Shown: in pieces, positions 1 to 8,396 of the stretch
Layout of the letters: each line of letters begins with the position of its first letter
Numbering within the stretch: position 1 is the stretch's first letter
Source of the DNA: Duganella sp. SG902
GTDB lineage: Bacteria > Pseudomonadota > Gammaproteobacteria > Burkholderiales > Burkholderiaceae_D
NCBI RefSeq assembly: GCF_013376005.1
Contig: NZ_JABMJK010000008.1
Coordinates: 186,001 to 250,000, forward strand
Direction of reading: 5' to 3'
Length of the DNA: 64,000 nt
The notes under the pieces: model-generated
Database searches by the model: none
What the model saw: only the letters and a program-made list of their open reading frames with translations
Told to the model about the DNA's origin: nothing
Made by a program: the position numbers and the translations under genes

Positions 1-71
1 CCCTGATGGGCATTTTGTTCGGTGCGGAGTACCTGGTGCGTCTGCGGTTCAAGCGTCTGCATCATGTCTGA
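1..71 (+). CDS. C-terminal end of a small APE-cluster membrane protein (partial)
   Basis: An open frame from base 3 encodes 22 residues ending in LRFKRLHHV and stops at 69-71. The stop overlaps the ATG of the ligase gene (ATGTCTGA), as expected for translational coupling. In aryl polyene operons the gene just before the adenylate-forming ligase usually encodes a COG4648-type inner-membrane protein. The hydrophobic stretch followed by a basic tail fits, but only the tail is visible, so the family is inferred from position. Confidence 0.5.
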   Translation, partial: LMGILFGAEYLVRLRFKRLHHV

Positions 72-1794
72 TCGTCTCGAGCATTTATACGCGGCCATTG
101 CCGCCCGTCCCGCCGATGGCGTGATCGGCTGGCGCGGCTCGGAGCGCGTTTCCAATGCCGCGTTCCTGGCGCGCGTGCACGCCTGGCACGGGCTGCTGAT
201 CGCGCAGGCCGGCCGTAACTTCGCGCTGTACCTGGATGACAGCATCGAATTCGGCGCGGCGCTGCTGGGCGCCTGGCACGCCGGCAAAACAGTGTGGCTG
301 AGCGCCGATACGCTGCCAGCCACCTGCGCGTCGCTGAGCGGCTCGGTGGATGGCTTCCTTGGCCAATTCCCGCCCGAATTCTCACCGATGCAGCCGCATG
401 CCGCGTTGCCGGTGTCCCTGGCCGCCGGCCTGAGTGCCGATTTGAACGGCGCCATGCCGGCGCTGGTGGTGTTCACCTCCGGCAGCACCGGCGCTGTGCA
501 GGCGATCCCGAAAAAGCTGTCGCAGATGGCCAGCGAGGTGGAGACGCTGGACGTGCTGTTCGGCGAACGCGCCGGTGCGGCCGCGGTGTGGGCGACGGTG
601 TCGCATCAGCATATCTACGGTTTGCTGTTCAAGGTGCTGTGGCCACTGACCACCTGCCGCGGCATCCATGCCTTGAGCGTGATCTATCCGGAAGAGCTGA
701 CGGTGGCGCTGGCCGAAGCGCCTTGCGTGCTGATCGCCAGTCCGGCGCATTTAAAGCGTGTGCCGGAGCACCTGGACTGGCGTGCGGCGGCAGGCATGCT
801 GCGCGTGGTGTTCTCGTCCGGCGGCCCGTTGGCGCCCGATGCGGCGCTGGCCGCCGGTGCCCTGCTGGGCACTGTGCCGGTGGAAGTGTATGGCAGTTCC
901 GAGACCGGCGGCGTGGCATGGCGCCAGCGCAGCGCCATCGACGATAACGCGTGGACGCCGTTCCCCACGGTGGCATGGCGTCTTGACGAGGAAGATGGCG
1001 CGCTGGAAGTGCGCTCGCCGCACCTGCCGGACGATAACTGGCTGGCTCTGGCCGACCGCGCCGAGCGCGTCGAACAGCGCTTCCTGCTGCTCGGCCGACG
1101 CGACCGTATCGTCAAAATTGAAGAGAAGCGCATCTCGCTGAGCGCCATGGAAGCGGCGTTGACCGCGTCCGGACTGGCCGCCGAGGCGCGCGTGCTGTTG
1201 TGCGAACCCGATGGCGGTGAGCGTCAGCGCCTGGCCGCATTCGTGGTGCCGACCGCCGAAGGCCGCGCGCTGCTGGACCATGAAGGCAAGGCCGCGTTGA
1301 ACCATCGCCTGCGCGCCGTGCTGGCGGACGTGGTGGAGGCCGTGGCCCTGCCACGCCGCTGGCGCTATCTGGACCAGATGCCGGTCAACTCGCAAGGCAA
1401 GACCACCATGGCCTCCCTGCTCGCGTTGCTCGACGGCGAACGCCCCCGGTTCCCGCGCATGCGCGAACTGGAAAACGCTCAGGACCGCGTGGTGCTGGAA
1501 TTGACCGCGCCCGCCAATCTGCTGTACTTCGACGGCCACTTCGACGTCGCTCCGATATTGCCCGGCGTCGTGCAGATTGACTGGGCCATCCATTACGGCC
1601 GCCAGTATTTTGAACTGCCGCCGGTTTTCAAAGGCATGCAGCAGCTGAAATTCCAGCAGGTGGTGGTGCCGGATGCCGCTGTGCGTCTCGAACTGACGCG
1701 CGATGCCGCCAAAGGCAGCCTGCAATTCCGCTACGTGTCGGAAGCAGGGCAGCATGCCAGCGGCCGCATTCTGTTCGGAGCCGCCGATGTTTAA
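64..1794 (+). CDS. Fused adenylate-forming ligase and hotdog dehydratase of the aryl polyene pathway (ApeH-ApeI-like)
   Basis: This 576-residue protein joins two activities. The N-terminal about 440 residues are an ANL adenylate-forming enzyme: the phosphate-binding loop FTSGSTG is at 137-143, followed by YGSSETGG, the hinge GRRDRIVKIEEKR and the catalytic-lysine motif VNSQGK. It would activate an aryl acid and load it on an acyl carrier protein. The last about 110 residues are a hotdog 3-hydroxyacyl-ACP dehydratase with FDGHF at 489-493 and the LPGVVQ helix. In E. coli and Xenorhabdus these are two proteins, ApeH and ApeI. The ATG at 64 was chosen because it overlaps the upstream stop; a GTG at 22 would add 14 atypical residues. 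It heads a tightly packed operon and overlaps the next gene by 8 bp. Confidence 0.9.
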   Translation: MSDRLEHLYAAIAARPADGVIGWRGSERVSNAAFLARVHAWHGLLIAQAGRNFALYLDDSIEFGAALLGAWHAGKTVWLSADTLPATCASLSGSVDGFLGQFPPEFSPMQPHAALPVSLAAGLSADLNGAMPALVVFTSGSTGAVQAIPKKLSQMASEVETLDVLFGERAGAAAVWATVSHQHIYGLLFKVLWPLTTCRGIHALSVIYPEELTVALAEAPCVLIASPAHLKRVPEHLDWRAAAGMLRVVFSSGGPLAPDAALAAGALLGTVPVEVYGSSETGGVAWRQRSAIDDNAWTPFPTVAWRLDEEDGALEVRSPHLPDDNWLALADRAERVEQRFLLLGRRDRIVKIEEKRISLSAMEAALTASGLAAEARVLLCEPDGGERQRLAAFVVPTAEGRALLDHEGKAALNHRLRAVLADVVEAVALPRRWRYLDQMPVNSQGKTTMASLLALLDGERPRFPRMRELENAQDRVVLELTAPANLLYFDGHFDVAPILPGVVQIDWAIHYGRQYFELPPVFKGMQQLKFQQVVVPDAAVRLELTRDAAKGSLQFRYVSEAGQHASGRILFGAADV

Positions 1795-2530
1795 GCCCGT
1801 GATCGTGGTCCCGGTCTACAACCATGAACATGCGATCGGCCCTGTACTGACAGGCCTAGTGCGCCACGGCGTTCCCTGTATGCTGGTCGATGACGGCAGC
1901 TCCGCCGCCTGCGCCGCCGTGCTGGACGCGCTGGCGCGTGAACACGCGGACAAGGTTGAACTGGTGCGCCTGCCGCACAATCAAGGCAAGGGCGCCGCCG
2001 TGCTGGCGGGTTTCCGCCAGGCCGCCACGCGCGGCTACACGCACGTGCTGCAGATCGACGCCGACGGTCAGCATGATACCGGCGATGTCGGGAAGTTCCT
2101 GGCGCTGGCGGAAACCAATCCTGCGGCCATCATCTCCGGCCATCCGATCTACGACGAATCCGTGCCGAAGGCGCGCTTGTACGGCCGCTATGCCACCCAT
2201 ATCTGGGTATGGATTAACACGCTGTCGCTGGAAATCCGCGACTCGATGTGCGGTTTTCGCGTCTATCCGGTGGCGCCGGTGAATGCGCTGGCCGCGCGCC
2301 ACGCCATCGGCACGCGCATGAACTTCGATACCGACATTATCGTCCGCTTGTTCTGGGAGGGGCTGCGTGTGATCAACCTCGGCACCCGCGTGTCCTATCC
2401 GACCGACGGCGTGTCGCACTTCCGCGTCTGGCGCGACAACGTGCTGATCTCGCGGATGCATACCGTCCTGTTCTTCGGCATGCTGCCGCGCATCCCCAAG
2501 CTGCTGGCGCGAAAATGGCGGGCCAAATGA
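1787..2530 (+). CDS. Family 2 glycosyltransferase of the aryl polyene cluster
   Basis: A 247-residue GT2 enzyme with the expected order of motifs: the nucleotide-binding beta strand VIVVPVYN near the start, VDDGS at 34-38, a DAD metal-binding triad at 91-93 and a short amphipathic C-terminus. There are no long membrane segments, so it probably works at the cytoplasmic face of the inner membrane. In aryl polyene clusters such enzymes decorate the lipid anchor that carries the pigment. It starts inside the end of the ligase gene (8 bp overlap), and its stop overlaps the next start as ATGA. The sugar and acceptor cannot be read from the sequence. Confidence 0.88.
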   Translation: MFKPVIVVPVYNHEHAIGPVLTGLVRHGVPCMLVDDGSSAACAAVLDALAREHADKVELVRLPHNQGKGAAVLAGFRQAATRGYTHVLQIDADGQHDTGDVGKFLALAETNPAAIISGHPIYDESVPKARLYGRYATHIWVWINTLSLEIRDSMCGFRVYPVAPVNALAARHAIGTRMNFDTDIIVRLFWEGLRVINLGTRVSYPTDGVSHFRVWRDNVLISRMHTVLFFGMLPRIPKLLARKWRAK

Positions 2531-3468
2531 GCGCGCGCGGGCTGCATTGGGCCTCCATTAACGAAATCAGTTTCGTGGCTGGCATGCGCCTGCTGTTTTG
2601 GATCTGCCGCCTGTTCGGCCGCTGGCCGTTCCGCGTCGTGCTGTATCCGGTGCTGGCGTGGTATGTGCTCACCAAGCCGCTGCCGCGCCGCGCGTCGCGC
2701 GAGTATCTGCGCCGGGTCTCGGCCTACGCCGGCGTCAAGCTGCCGGGCGTGATGCGTCATTTCGCATCGTTCGGCGAGAGCATTCTCGACAAGATGCTGC
2801 TGTGGGGCGGTCTGTTCAAGCTGGATCAGGTCACACTGCACGGTGGCGATCTGATCACCGATGCGGTGGCGGCGGGCAAGGGCGGTCTGATGATCTGCGC
2901 GCATCTGGGCAATCTGGAACTGTGCCGCGTGCTGTCGCGTCAGCGCCGCGATATCAAGTTGACAGTGCTGGTGCATACCAAACACGCACAGGCCTTCAAC
3001 GACATGCTGGGACGCCTGAATCCGGAGAGCCAGCTGAATCTGATGCAGGTGACGGAGATGTCGCCGGCCACCGCGATGCTGCTGGCCGAGCGCGTGGCGC
3101 GCGGCGAGTTTGTCGTCATCGCCGGCGACCGCGTTCCGGTCTCTCACAATCCACGCGTGGCGGTGGCTGACTTCATCGGCGCGCCGGCGGCATTCCCGGT
3201 CGGCCCCTACGTGCTGGCCAGCGTGCTGCAATGTCCGGTATTCCTGCTGTTCTCGATACGTCGCGGCGATAAATCGGAGGTGCACTTCGAACGCTTCCGC
3301 GATGAAGTGCGCATTCCGCGCCAGCACCGCGACGACGCGTTGAACGCGCTGGCCGCCGATTACGCGCGCCGCCTCGAACACTACACCTTGCGTGCGCCGC
3401 TGCAGTGGTTTAACTATTACGATTTCTGGCACTTACCTCAATTGGATAAAACCGATGCACCTCGCTGA
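2527..3468 (+). CDS. LpxL/HtrB-type lipid acyltransferase of the aryl polyene cluster
   Basis: A 313-residue protein of the lysophospholipid/lauroyl acyltransferase family. The HX4E catalytic box HLGNLE lies at 126-131, and GDRV with the downstream PVGPYVLAS segment follows in the expected order. A hydrophobic N-terminal segment (about 33-50) would hold it at the inner membrane. In aryl polyene pathways this enzyme is expected to attach the finished polyene, or an ordinary acyl chain, to the lipid moiety. The start at 2527 gives an ATGA overlap with the glycosyltransferase; an in-frame ATG at 2515 is an alternative. The next gene starts inside its 3' end, so it sits in the same transcript. 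Confidence 0.88.
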   Translation: MSARGLHWASINEISFVAGMRLLFWICRLFGRWPFRVVLYPVLAWYVLTKPLPRRASREYLRRVSAYAGVKLPGVMRHFASFGESILDKMLLWGGLFKLDQVTLHGGDLITDAVAAGKGGLMICAHLGNLELCRVLSRQRRDIKLTVLVHTKHAQAFNDMLGRLNPESQLNLMQVTEMSPATAMLLAERVARGEFVVIAGDRVPVSHNPRVAVADFIGAPAAFPVGPYVLASVLQCPVFLLFSIRRGDKSEVHFERFRDEVRIPRQHRDDALNALAADYARRLEHYTLRAPLQWFNYYDFWHLPQLDKTDAPR

Positions 3469-5020
3469 CATCGCTCAACTTAATAGCACGCCACGCACCG
3501 TGCGCTTCGATCGGAACCGCTTGGCGATCGAAGACATCGTCGATATCGCGCAAGGCCGCGCCAACGCCGCCTTGTCGGACGATCCGGCCTTCCTCTCCGC
3601 CATACAGCGCGGCGCCGACTTCCTCGACCGCCTGCTGCGCGAGGACGGCACCATCTACGGCGTGACCACCGGCTACGGCGACTCCTGCACCGTGAACGTG
3701 CCGTTGGAGCTGGTGCCGGATCTGCCGCACCACTTGTACACCTATCACGGCGTGGGCCTGGGCGAGTACTTCACGCCGGCGCAAACGCGCGCGATCCTGG
3801 CCACCCGTCTGGCATCGCTGAGCAAGGGCTATTCGGGCGTCAGCGTGGAGCTGCTGTTGCAGATCACGCGCTTGCTGGACGCCGGCCTGCTGCCGCTGAT
3901 TCCATCCGAAGGCTCGGTCGGCGCCAGCGGCGACCTGACCCCGCTGTCGTATCTCGCGGCGGTGCTGTGCGGCGAGCGTGAAGTGTGGCGCGACGGTGAG
4001 CAAGTGCCAGCGGCGCAAGCCTTGCAGCAGGCCGGCATCACGCCGCTGCGCCTGCGCCCGAAAGAAGGCTTGGCGATCATGAACGGCACCGCCGTGATGA
4101 CCGCGCTGGCCTGCATGGCGTACGACCGCGCCGACTACCTGACGCGGCTGAGCACCCGTACCACCGCCATGGCTTCATACGCGATGGACGGCAACGCACA
4201 CCATTTCGATGAGGTGCTGTTCTCGGCCAAGCCGCATGGCGGCATGCAGCAAGTCGCCGCGTGGCTGCGCAACGACCTGCCGACCGATCAGTGGGAACGC
4301 AACGGCAAACGCTTGCAGGACCGTTATTCGATCCGCTGCGCGCCACACGTGATCGGCGTATTGGCCGACGCCATGCCGATGTTCCGCACCATGATCGAGA
4401 ATGAATTGAATAGCGCGAACGACAATCCGCTGATCGATGCGGACAACGAGCGTGTGCTGCATGGCGGCCATTTCTACGGCGGTCACATCGCCTTCGCCAT
4501 GGATGGCATGAAGAACGCGGTCGCCAACCTAGCCGATTTGCTGGACCGGCAAATGGCGCTGCTGGTCGATAGCCGCTACAACCATGGCCTGCCGGCGAAT
4601 CTGTCCGGCGCCTGCGGCGAGCGCGCGGCGATCAACCATGGTCTGAAGGCCCTGCAGATCAGCGCTTCGGCGTGGACGGCGGAGGCATTGAAGGCGACCA
4701 TGCCCGCATCCGTGTTCTCGCGTTCGACGGAATGCCACAACCAGGACAAAGTCAGCATGGGCACCATCGCCGCGCGTGACTGCCTGCGCGTGCTGGACCT
4801 GACCGAGCAGGTGGTGGCCGCCTTGCTGATCACCGTGCGCCAGGGCGTGTGGCTGCGTCAGCGGGTCAGCCCCGAGTTGCAACCGCATGCGGCGTTGGCC
4901 GCGATGCAGGATGCGCTGTCGGCCGACATCCAGCCGGTGGAGGAAGACCGCCGCCTGGAGCCGGATCTGCGCCTGATGCTGGACCGCATTCGTTCACAGG
5001 CCTGGGATTTGTATGCGTAA
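3455..5020 (+). CDS. MIO-type aromatic amino acid ammonia-lyase (HAL/TAL family)
   Basis: A 521-residue member of the histidine/tyrosine/phenylalanine ammonia-lyase family. The Ala-Ser-Gly triad that cyclises to the MIO cofactor is at 157-159 within GASGDL. The catalytic tyrosine loop reads YGVTTGYG near 68, and the NDNPL and later QDKVSMG segments are present. It should release ammonia from an aromatic amino acid to give an aryl acrylic acid, the starter for the polyene. The substrate-selecting pair in the inner loop reads Tyr97-His98, which is neither the Ser-His of histidine lyases nor the His-Leu of well-known tyrosine lyases, so the substrate is not certain. The ATG at 3455 overlaps the acyltransferase end by 14 bp, and the stop overlaps the thioesterase start. 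Confidence 0.92.
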   Translation: MHLADIAQLNSTPRTVRFDRNRLAIEDIVDIAQGRANAALSDDPAFLSAIQRGADFLDRLLREDGTIYGVTTGYGDSCTVNVPLELVPDLPHHLYTYHGVGLGEYFTPAQTRAILATRLASLSKGYSGVSVELLLQITRLLDAGLLPLIPSEGSVGASGDLTPLSYLAAVLCGEREVWRDGEQVPAAQALQQAGITPLRLRPKEGLAIMNGTAVMTALACMAYDRADYLTRLSTRTTAMASYAMDGNAHHFDEVLFSAKPHGGMQQVAAWLRNDLPTDQWERNGKRLQDRYSIRCAPHVIGVLADAMPMFRTMIENELNSANDNPLIDADNERVLHGGHFYGGHIAFAMDGMKNAVANLADLLDRQMALLVDSRYNHGLPANLSGACGERAAINHGLKALQISASAWTAEALKATMPASVFSRSTECHNQDKVSMGTIAARDCLRVLDLTEQVVAALLITVRQGVWLRQRVSPELQPHAALAAMQDALSADIQPVEEDRRLEPDLRLMLDRIRSQAWDLYA

Positions 5021-5453
5021 GAAAAAAGAGAGCCGCTGGTTCGCCGAAGTCGACATGCAGGTCCAGTTTTTCGATCTGGACCCGATGGAGATTGTCTGGC
5101 ACGGCCGTTACGTCAAGTATCTGGAAGTGGTGCGCTGCGCCTTGCTCGACAAGATAGGCTACAACTACCCGCAGATGAAGGAATCCGGCTATGCGTGGCC
5201 CGTGATCGACATGCAGTTGCGCTACGTCGGTTCGGCGACTTTCGGCCAGAAGCTCAAGCTGCGCGCCGATATCGTCGAATGGGAAAACCGTTTGAAGATC
5301 GATTACCTCATCACCGATGCGGAAACCGGCAAGCGCCTGAACCGCGCCAGCACCACCATGGTGGCCGTCGATATCGCCACCAGGGAGATGTGCTTTGTGT
5401 CGCCGCCGGTGCTGTTTGAAAAACTGGGGATTACTCCTGATGAACAAGTTTAA
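5013..5453 (+). CDS. Hotdog acyl-CoA/ACP thioesterase of the aryl polyene cluster (ApeK-like)
   Basis: A 146-residue 4HBT-family thioesterase. The signature FDLDPMEIVWHGRYVKYLE lies at about 19-37, with the conserved aspartate and the helix that starts after HGRY. Single-domain hotdog enzymes of this length are usual in aryl polyene operons, where they probably release the chain or edit stalled carrier proteins. It starts 8 bp before the end of the lyase gene, and the next gene starts 14 bp before its own stop. Cytoplasmic location is inferred from the lack of a signal peptide. Confidence 0.87.
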   Translation: MRKKKESRWFAEVDMQVQFFDLDPMEIVWHGRYVKYLEVVRCALLDKIGYNYPQMKESGYAWPVIDMQLRYVGSATFGQKLKLRADIVEWENRLKIDYLITDAETGKRLNRASTTMVAVDIATREMCFVSPPVLFEKLGITPDEQV

Positions 5454-6048
5454 ATACGTTGCCGCCGCCGCGCTGCTGGCCGGCGCCACTGGCGCGCAGG
5501 CCGCGATTCCGGCCGCGAAAATCCAGGCCATGCTGGCCAAGCCGGCGTTGATGTGCGGCCGTTTCGACCAGACCAAGCAACTGGCCGGCATGAAGAAGCC
5601 GCTGGCGTCGGAGGGACGTTTCTGCGTCATCGCCGGCAAGGGCGTGTTGTGGCGCACCTTGAAGCCTTTCCCCAGCACGCTGCGTCTGACACGCGATGAA
5701 ATCGTCAACTACCAGGGCGACCGCGTGGCGATGCGCCTGGATGCCAAGACCGAACCGACCGTCCGCATGATTAACAACGTGCTGTTCTCGCTGCTGTCCG
5801 GTGATCTGGGCCAGCTGGACACGTTGTTTGAGGGCGACGGCACCGTCGAAGCGAATAGCTGGAGCGTGGCGCTCAAGCCGCGCCAGGCCGCGCTGGAAAA
5901 AGCCATCGGCGCCATCAAGCTGGAAGGCGGTGCCTACGTCAAGTCCATCGTCATGAACGAGGGCAGCGGCGACCGCACCACCATCGTCTTCTCCGACATA
6001 AAAACCGGCGAAGGCGCGATGAGCAAGGAAGAGGCGGCGCTGTTTTGA
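5440..6048 (+). CDS. LolA-like periplasmic lipid/pigment carrier of the aryl polyene cluster (ApeL-like)
   Basis: A 202-residue secreted protein. The N-terminus has two lysines, a hydrophobic run and an Ala-Gln-Ala cleavage site near residue 21. The remainder shows the beta-rich LolA-type pattern with FCVIAGKGVLWRTLKPFPSTLRL. In other aryl polyene clusters a LolA-like protein is placed directly before an MMPL exporter, as here, and is thought to carry the lipid-linked pigment across the periplasm. It overlaps the thioesterase by 14 bp, and the exporter begins at the TTG in its stop region (TTGA). Two cysteines (residues 38 and 52) could pair. Confidence 0.82.
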   Translation: MNKFKYVAAAALLAGATGAQAAIPAAKIQAMLAKPALMCGRFDQTKQLAGMKKPLASEGRFCVIAGKGVLWRTLKPFPSTLRLTRDEIVNYQGDRVAMRLDAKTEPTVRMINNVLFSLLSGDLGQLDTLFEGDGTVEANSWSVALKPRQAALEKAIGAIKLEGGAYVKSIVMNEGSGDRTTIVFSDIKTGEGAMSKEEAALF

Positions 6049-8396
6049 CCCGTACCCGACAACTCGCGCTGCTGTGGCTATTGGCGGTCTGCCTGCTGCT
6101 GGGGCATAACGCCTGGCTGTGGGCCGTCAAGCGCATTGTGCCCGACACCGACATCATGGCGCTGCTGCCGGTGCAGGAGCGCGATCCGGTATTGCAGGCG
6201 TCATTCAACCACATGGTGGATGCGGCGCAGCAGCGCGTGGTGGTGCTGGTCGGCGCGGCCGATTGGGAAGACGCCAAGCGGGCGGCCGGCGCCTACAGCG
6301 GCGTGCTGGCGGCGCACAAGGATGTGCTGGATGCGACGCCCGTCAACGAGCAGACGCAAAGCGATTACCTGTCGCTGTTCCAGAAGCACCGCCTCACGCT
6401 GCTGACGGCGCAACAGGAGCGGCAGCTCCGCGAGCAGCCGCCGGCGTTCTGGCTGGAGACTGCGTTGGCCGGCTTGTATGCGCCGTTCGGCGGTCCGAAG
6501 CTCGGCTCATGGCAGGAGGATCCTTTTGGCCTGTTCGCGGGCTGGGTGCAGGAGCGCGCGCGGGAAACGCCGGTGCGTCCGCGCGACGGCCAGCTGTTTG
6601 TGGCCGACGACAAGCGGCAGTACGTGCTGCTGCCGATGACGTTGAAAGTGCCCGCGCTGTCGATGACGGCGCAGGAGACGGTGTTGCCGTTGCTGAAGCA
6701 GGCCGGCGAAGCCGCGCGCAAGGCTGTGCCGCAGGCGGAAGTCATTCAGGCCGGCGTGATACTGCACGCGGCCAACGCCAGCGCGCAAGCCAGCGGCGAG
6801 GTGTCCACCATCGGTATCGGCTCGCTGCTGGGCATTATCCTGCTGATGTGGTTCGCCTTCCATTCGTTTAAACCGATTTCCCTGATACTGCTGTCGATTG
6901 GCATCGGCTGCCTTGGCGCGTTGTCGGTGTGCTGGCTGCTGTTTGGCCGGATTCACCTCATGACGCTGGTGTTTGGCGCGAGCCTGATCGGCGTGGCGCA
7001 AGACTATGGCATCTACTTCCTGTGCAACCGCCTGGCGGCGGATGAACAACTTGATTCGCCGGCCCTGCTCAGGCGCCTGCTGCCGGGCCTCGGCCTGACG
7101 CTGCTGGCGGCGGTGATCGGTTACATGGGCCTCGCGCTGACGCCGTTCCCGGGTCTGCGTCAGATGGCGGTGTTCTCGGCGCTGGGCCTGGTGTTTGCCT
7201 GGCTGACGGTGGTGTGCTGGTTCCCCGCGTTGATCGGCGGCCGTTCGTTGAAAAGCGGCGGTCTGGTACGAGTCTATGGCGCGGCCTTGCGGCATTGGCC
7301 GGTGCTGCGCCTGAATCGCGCGACCCTGGTGGCCGCCGCGGTGTTGGCGCTGGCGGCGGGCTATGGCATCTCGCGCCTGGGCGCGAATGACGATATTCGT
7401 TTGCTGCAAAATCCACCCAAACACCTGATCGACGATCAGCTCAAGCTGAGCAAGCTGCTGGATGCGCCAACGCCGGTGCAGTACTTCCTGGTGCGCGGCG
7501 CATCGGCGGAAGAGGTGCTGCAGCGCGAAGAGGCGCTGAAGGCGCGGCTGGACAGTTTTATCGCCGACAAGCGCATCACCGGCTATCAGGCCATGTCGAA
7601 CTGGGTGCCGTCCGCGCATACGCAGGCCGCGCGCCGTGCGCTGCTGGAGGAAAAACTGCTGGCGGAAGGCGGCCCGCTGCATGCGATCGCGGCGCAGACC
7701 GGCGAGGACGCGGCGTGGATCGCCGCCACCAAACAGGGACTGCTGGACCTGGGCGCGCCGTTGTCGCTGGACGCCTTCCTGCAATCGCCGGCCAGCGAGC
7801 CGTGGCGCCATCTGTGGTTGGGCCAGAGCGATGGCGTGTACGCCAGCATTGTGGCCCTGCGCGGCATGAGTAATGCCTCGGCAAGGCAGGTCGCGCTGGC
7901 GGCTGAAAACCTCCATGGCGTGCAGTGGGTGGACAAGGTGGCCGAGATTTCGTCGGTGCTGGGGCGCTATCGCCAGGACATGAGCTGGGTGGTGCTGGGG
8001 GCGTACGCGGTGGTGTTTGGGTTGCTGTTCCGCCGCTACCGCAGCCGCACCTGGCGTGTGCTGGCGCCCACCGCCCTGGCCAGCGTGGTCACGCTCGCGC
8101 TGCTCGGCTACACCGGCCAGCAGCTGCAGCTGTTCCATGTGCTGGCGCTGATGCTGTTGCTGGGCGTCGGTGTGGATTACGGCATCTTCATGCAGGAGCA
8201 TCCTGACCGTGGCGACCGCACGCCCTGGCTGGCGGTCGGCATGTCCGCCGCGAATACGATTTTGTCCTTTGGTTTACTGGGCCTGAGTTCCACTCCGGCG
8301 TTGCAGGCGTTTGGCTTGACGATGTTGATGGGGACCGCGCTGGTCTGGTTGTTTGTTCCCTGTTTTGGTTTTATCAAAGAAAGCGCGCATGACTGA
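6045..8396 (+). CDS. MMPL/RND-superfamily exporter of the aryl polyene cluster (ApeM-like)
   Basis: A 783-residue inner-membrane protein with the two-fold layout of MMPL exporters. There is one N-terminal membrane helix, a large periplasmic loop to about 240, a group of about five helices (265-400), a second periplasmic loop and a second helix group near the C-terminus (about 650-775). Lines such as LMTLVFGASLIGVAQDYGIYF and LGVGVDYGIFMQEH are the paired helix-4 aspartate motifs of this superfamily. It should extract the lipid-linked polyene from the inner membrane. The start is a TTG overlapping the previous stop; no nearer ATG fits. It overlaps the flavoprotein by 8 bp. Confidence 0.88.
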   Translation: MTRTRQLALLWLLAVCLLLGHNAWLWAVKRIVPDTDIMALLPVQERDPVLQASFNHMVDAAQQRVVVLVGAADWEDAKRAAGAYSGVLAAHKDVLDATPVNEQTQSDYLSLFQKHRLTLLTAQQERQLREQPPAFWLETALAGLYAPFGGPKLGSWQEDPFGLFAGWVQERARETPVRPRDGQLFVADDKRQYVLLPMTLKVPALSMTAQETVLPLLKQAGEAARKAVPQAEVIQAGVILHAANASAQASGEVSTIGIGSLLGIILLMWFAFHSFKPISLILLSIGIGCLGALSVCWLLFGRIHLMTLVFGASLIGVAQDYGIYFLCNRLAADEQLDSPALLRRLLPGLGLTLLAAVIGYMGLALTPFPGLRQMAVFSALGLVFAWLTVVCWFPALIGGRSLKSGGLVRVYGAALRHWPVLRLNRATLVAAAVLALAAGYGISRLGANDDIRLLQNPPKHLIDDQLKLSKLLDAPTPVQYFLVRGASAEEVLQREEALKARLDSFIADKRITGYQAMSNWVPSAHTQAARRALLEEKLLAEGGPLHAIAAQTGEDAAWIAATKQGLLDLGAPLSLDAFLQSPASEPWRHLWLGQSDGVYASIVALRGMSNASARQVALAAENLHGVQWVDKVAEISSVLGRYRQDMSWVVLGAYAVVFGLLFRRYRSRTWRVLAPTALASVVTLALLGYTGQQLQLFHVLALMLLLGVGVDYGIFMQEHPDRGDRTPWLAVGMSAANTILSFGLLGLSSTPALQAFGLTMLMGTALVWLFVPCFGFIKESAHD

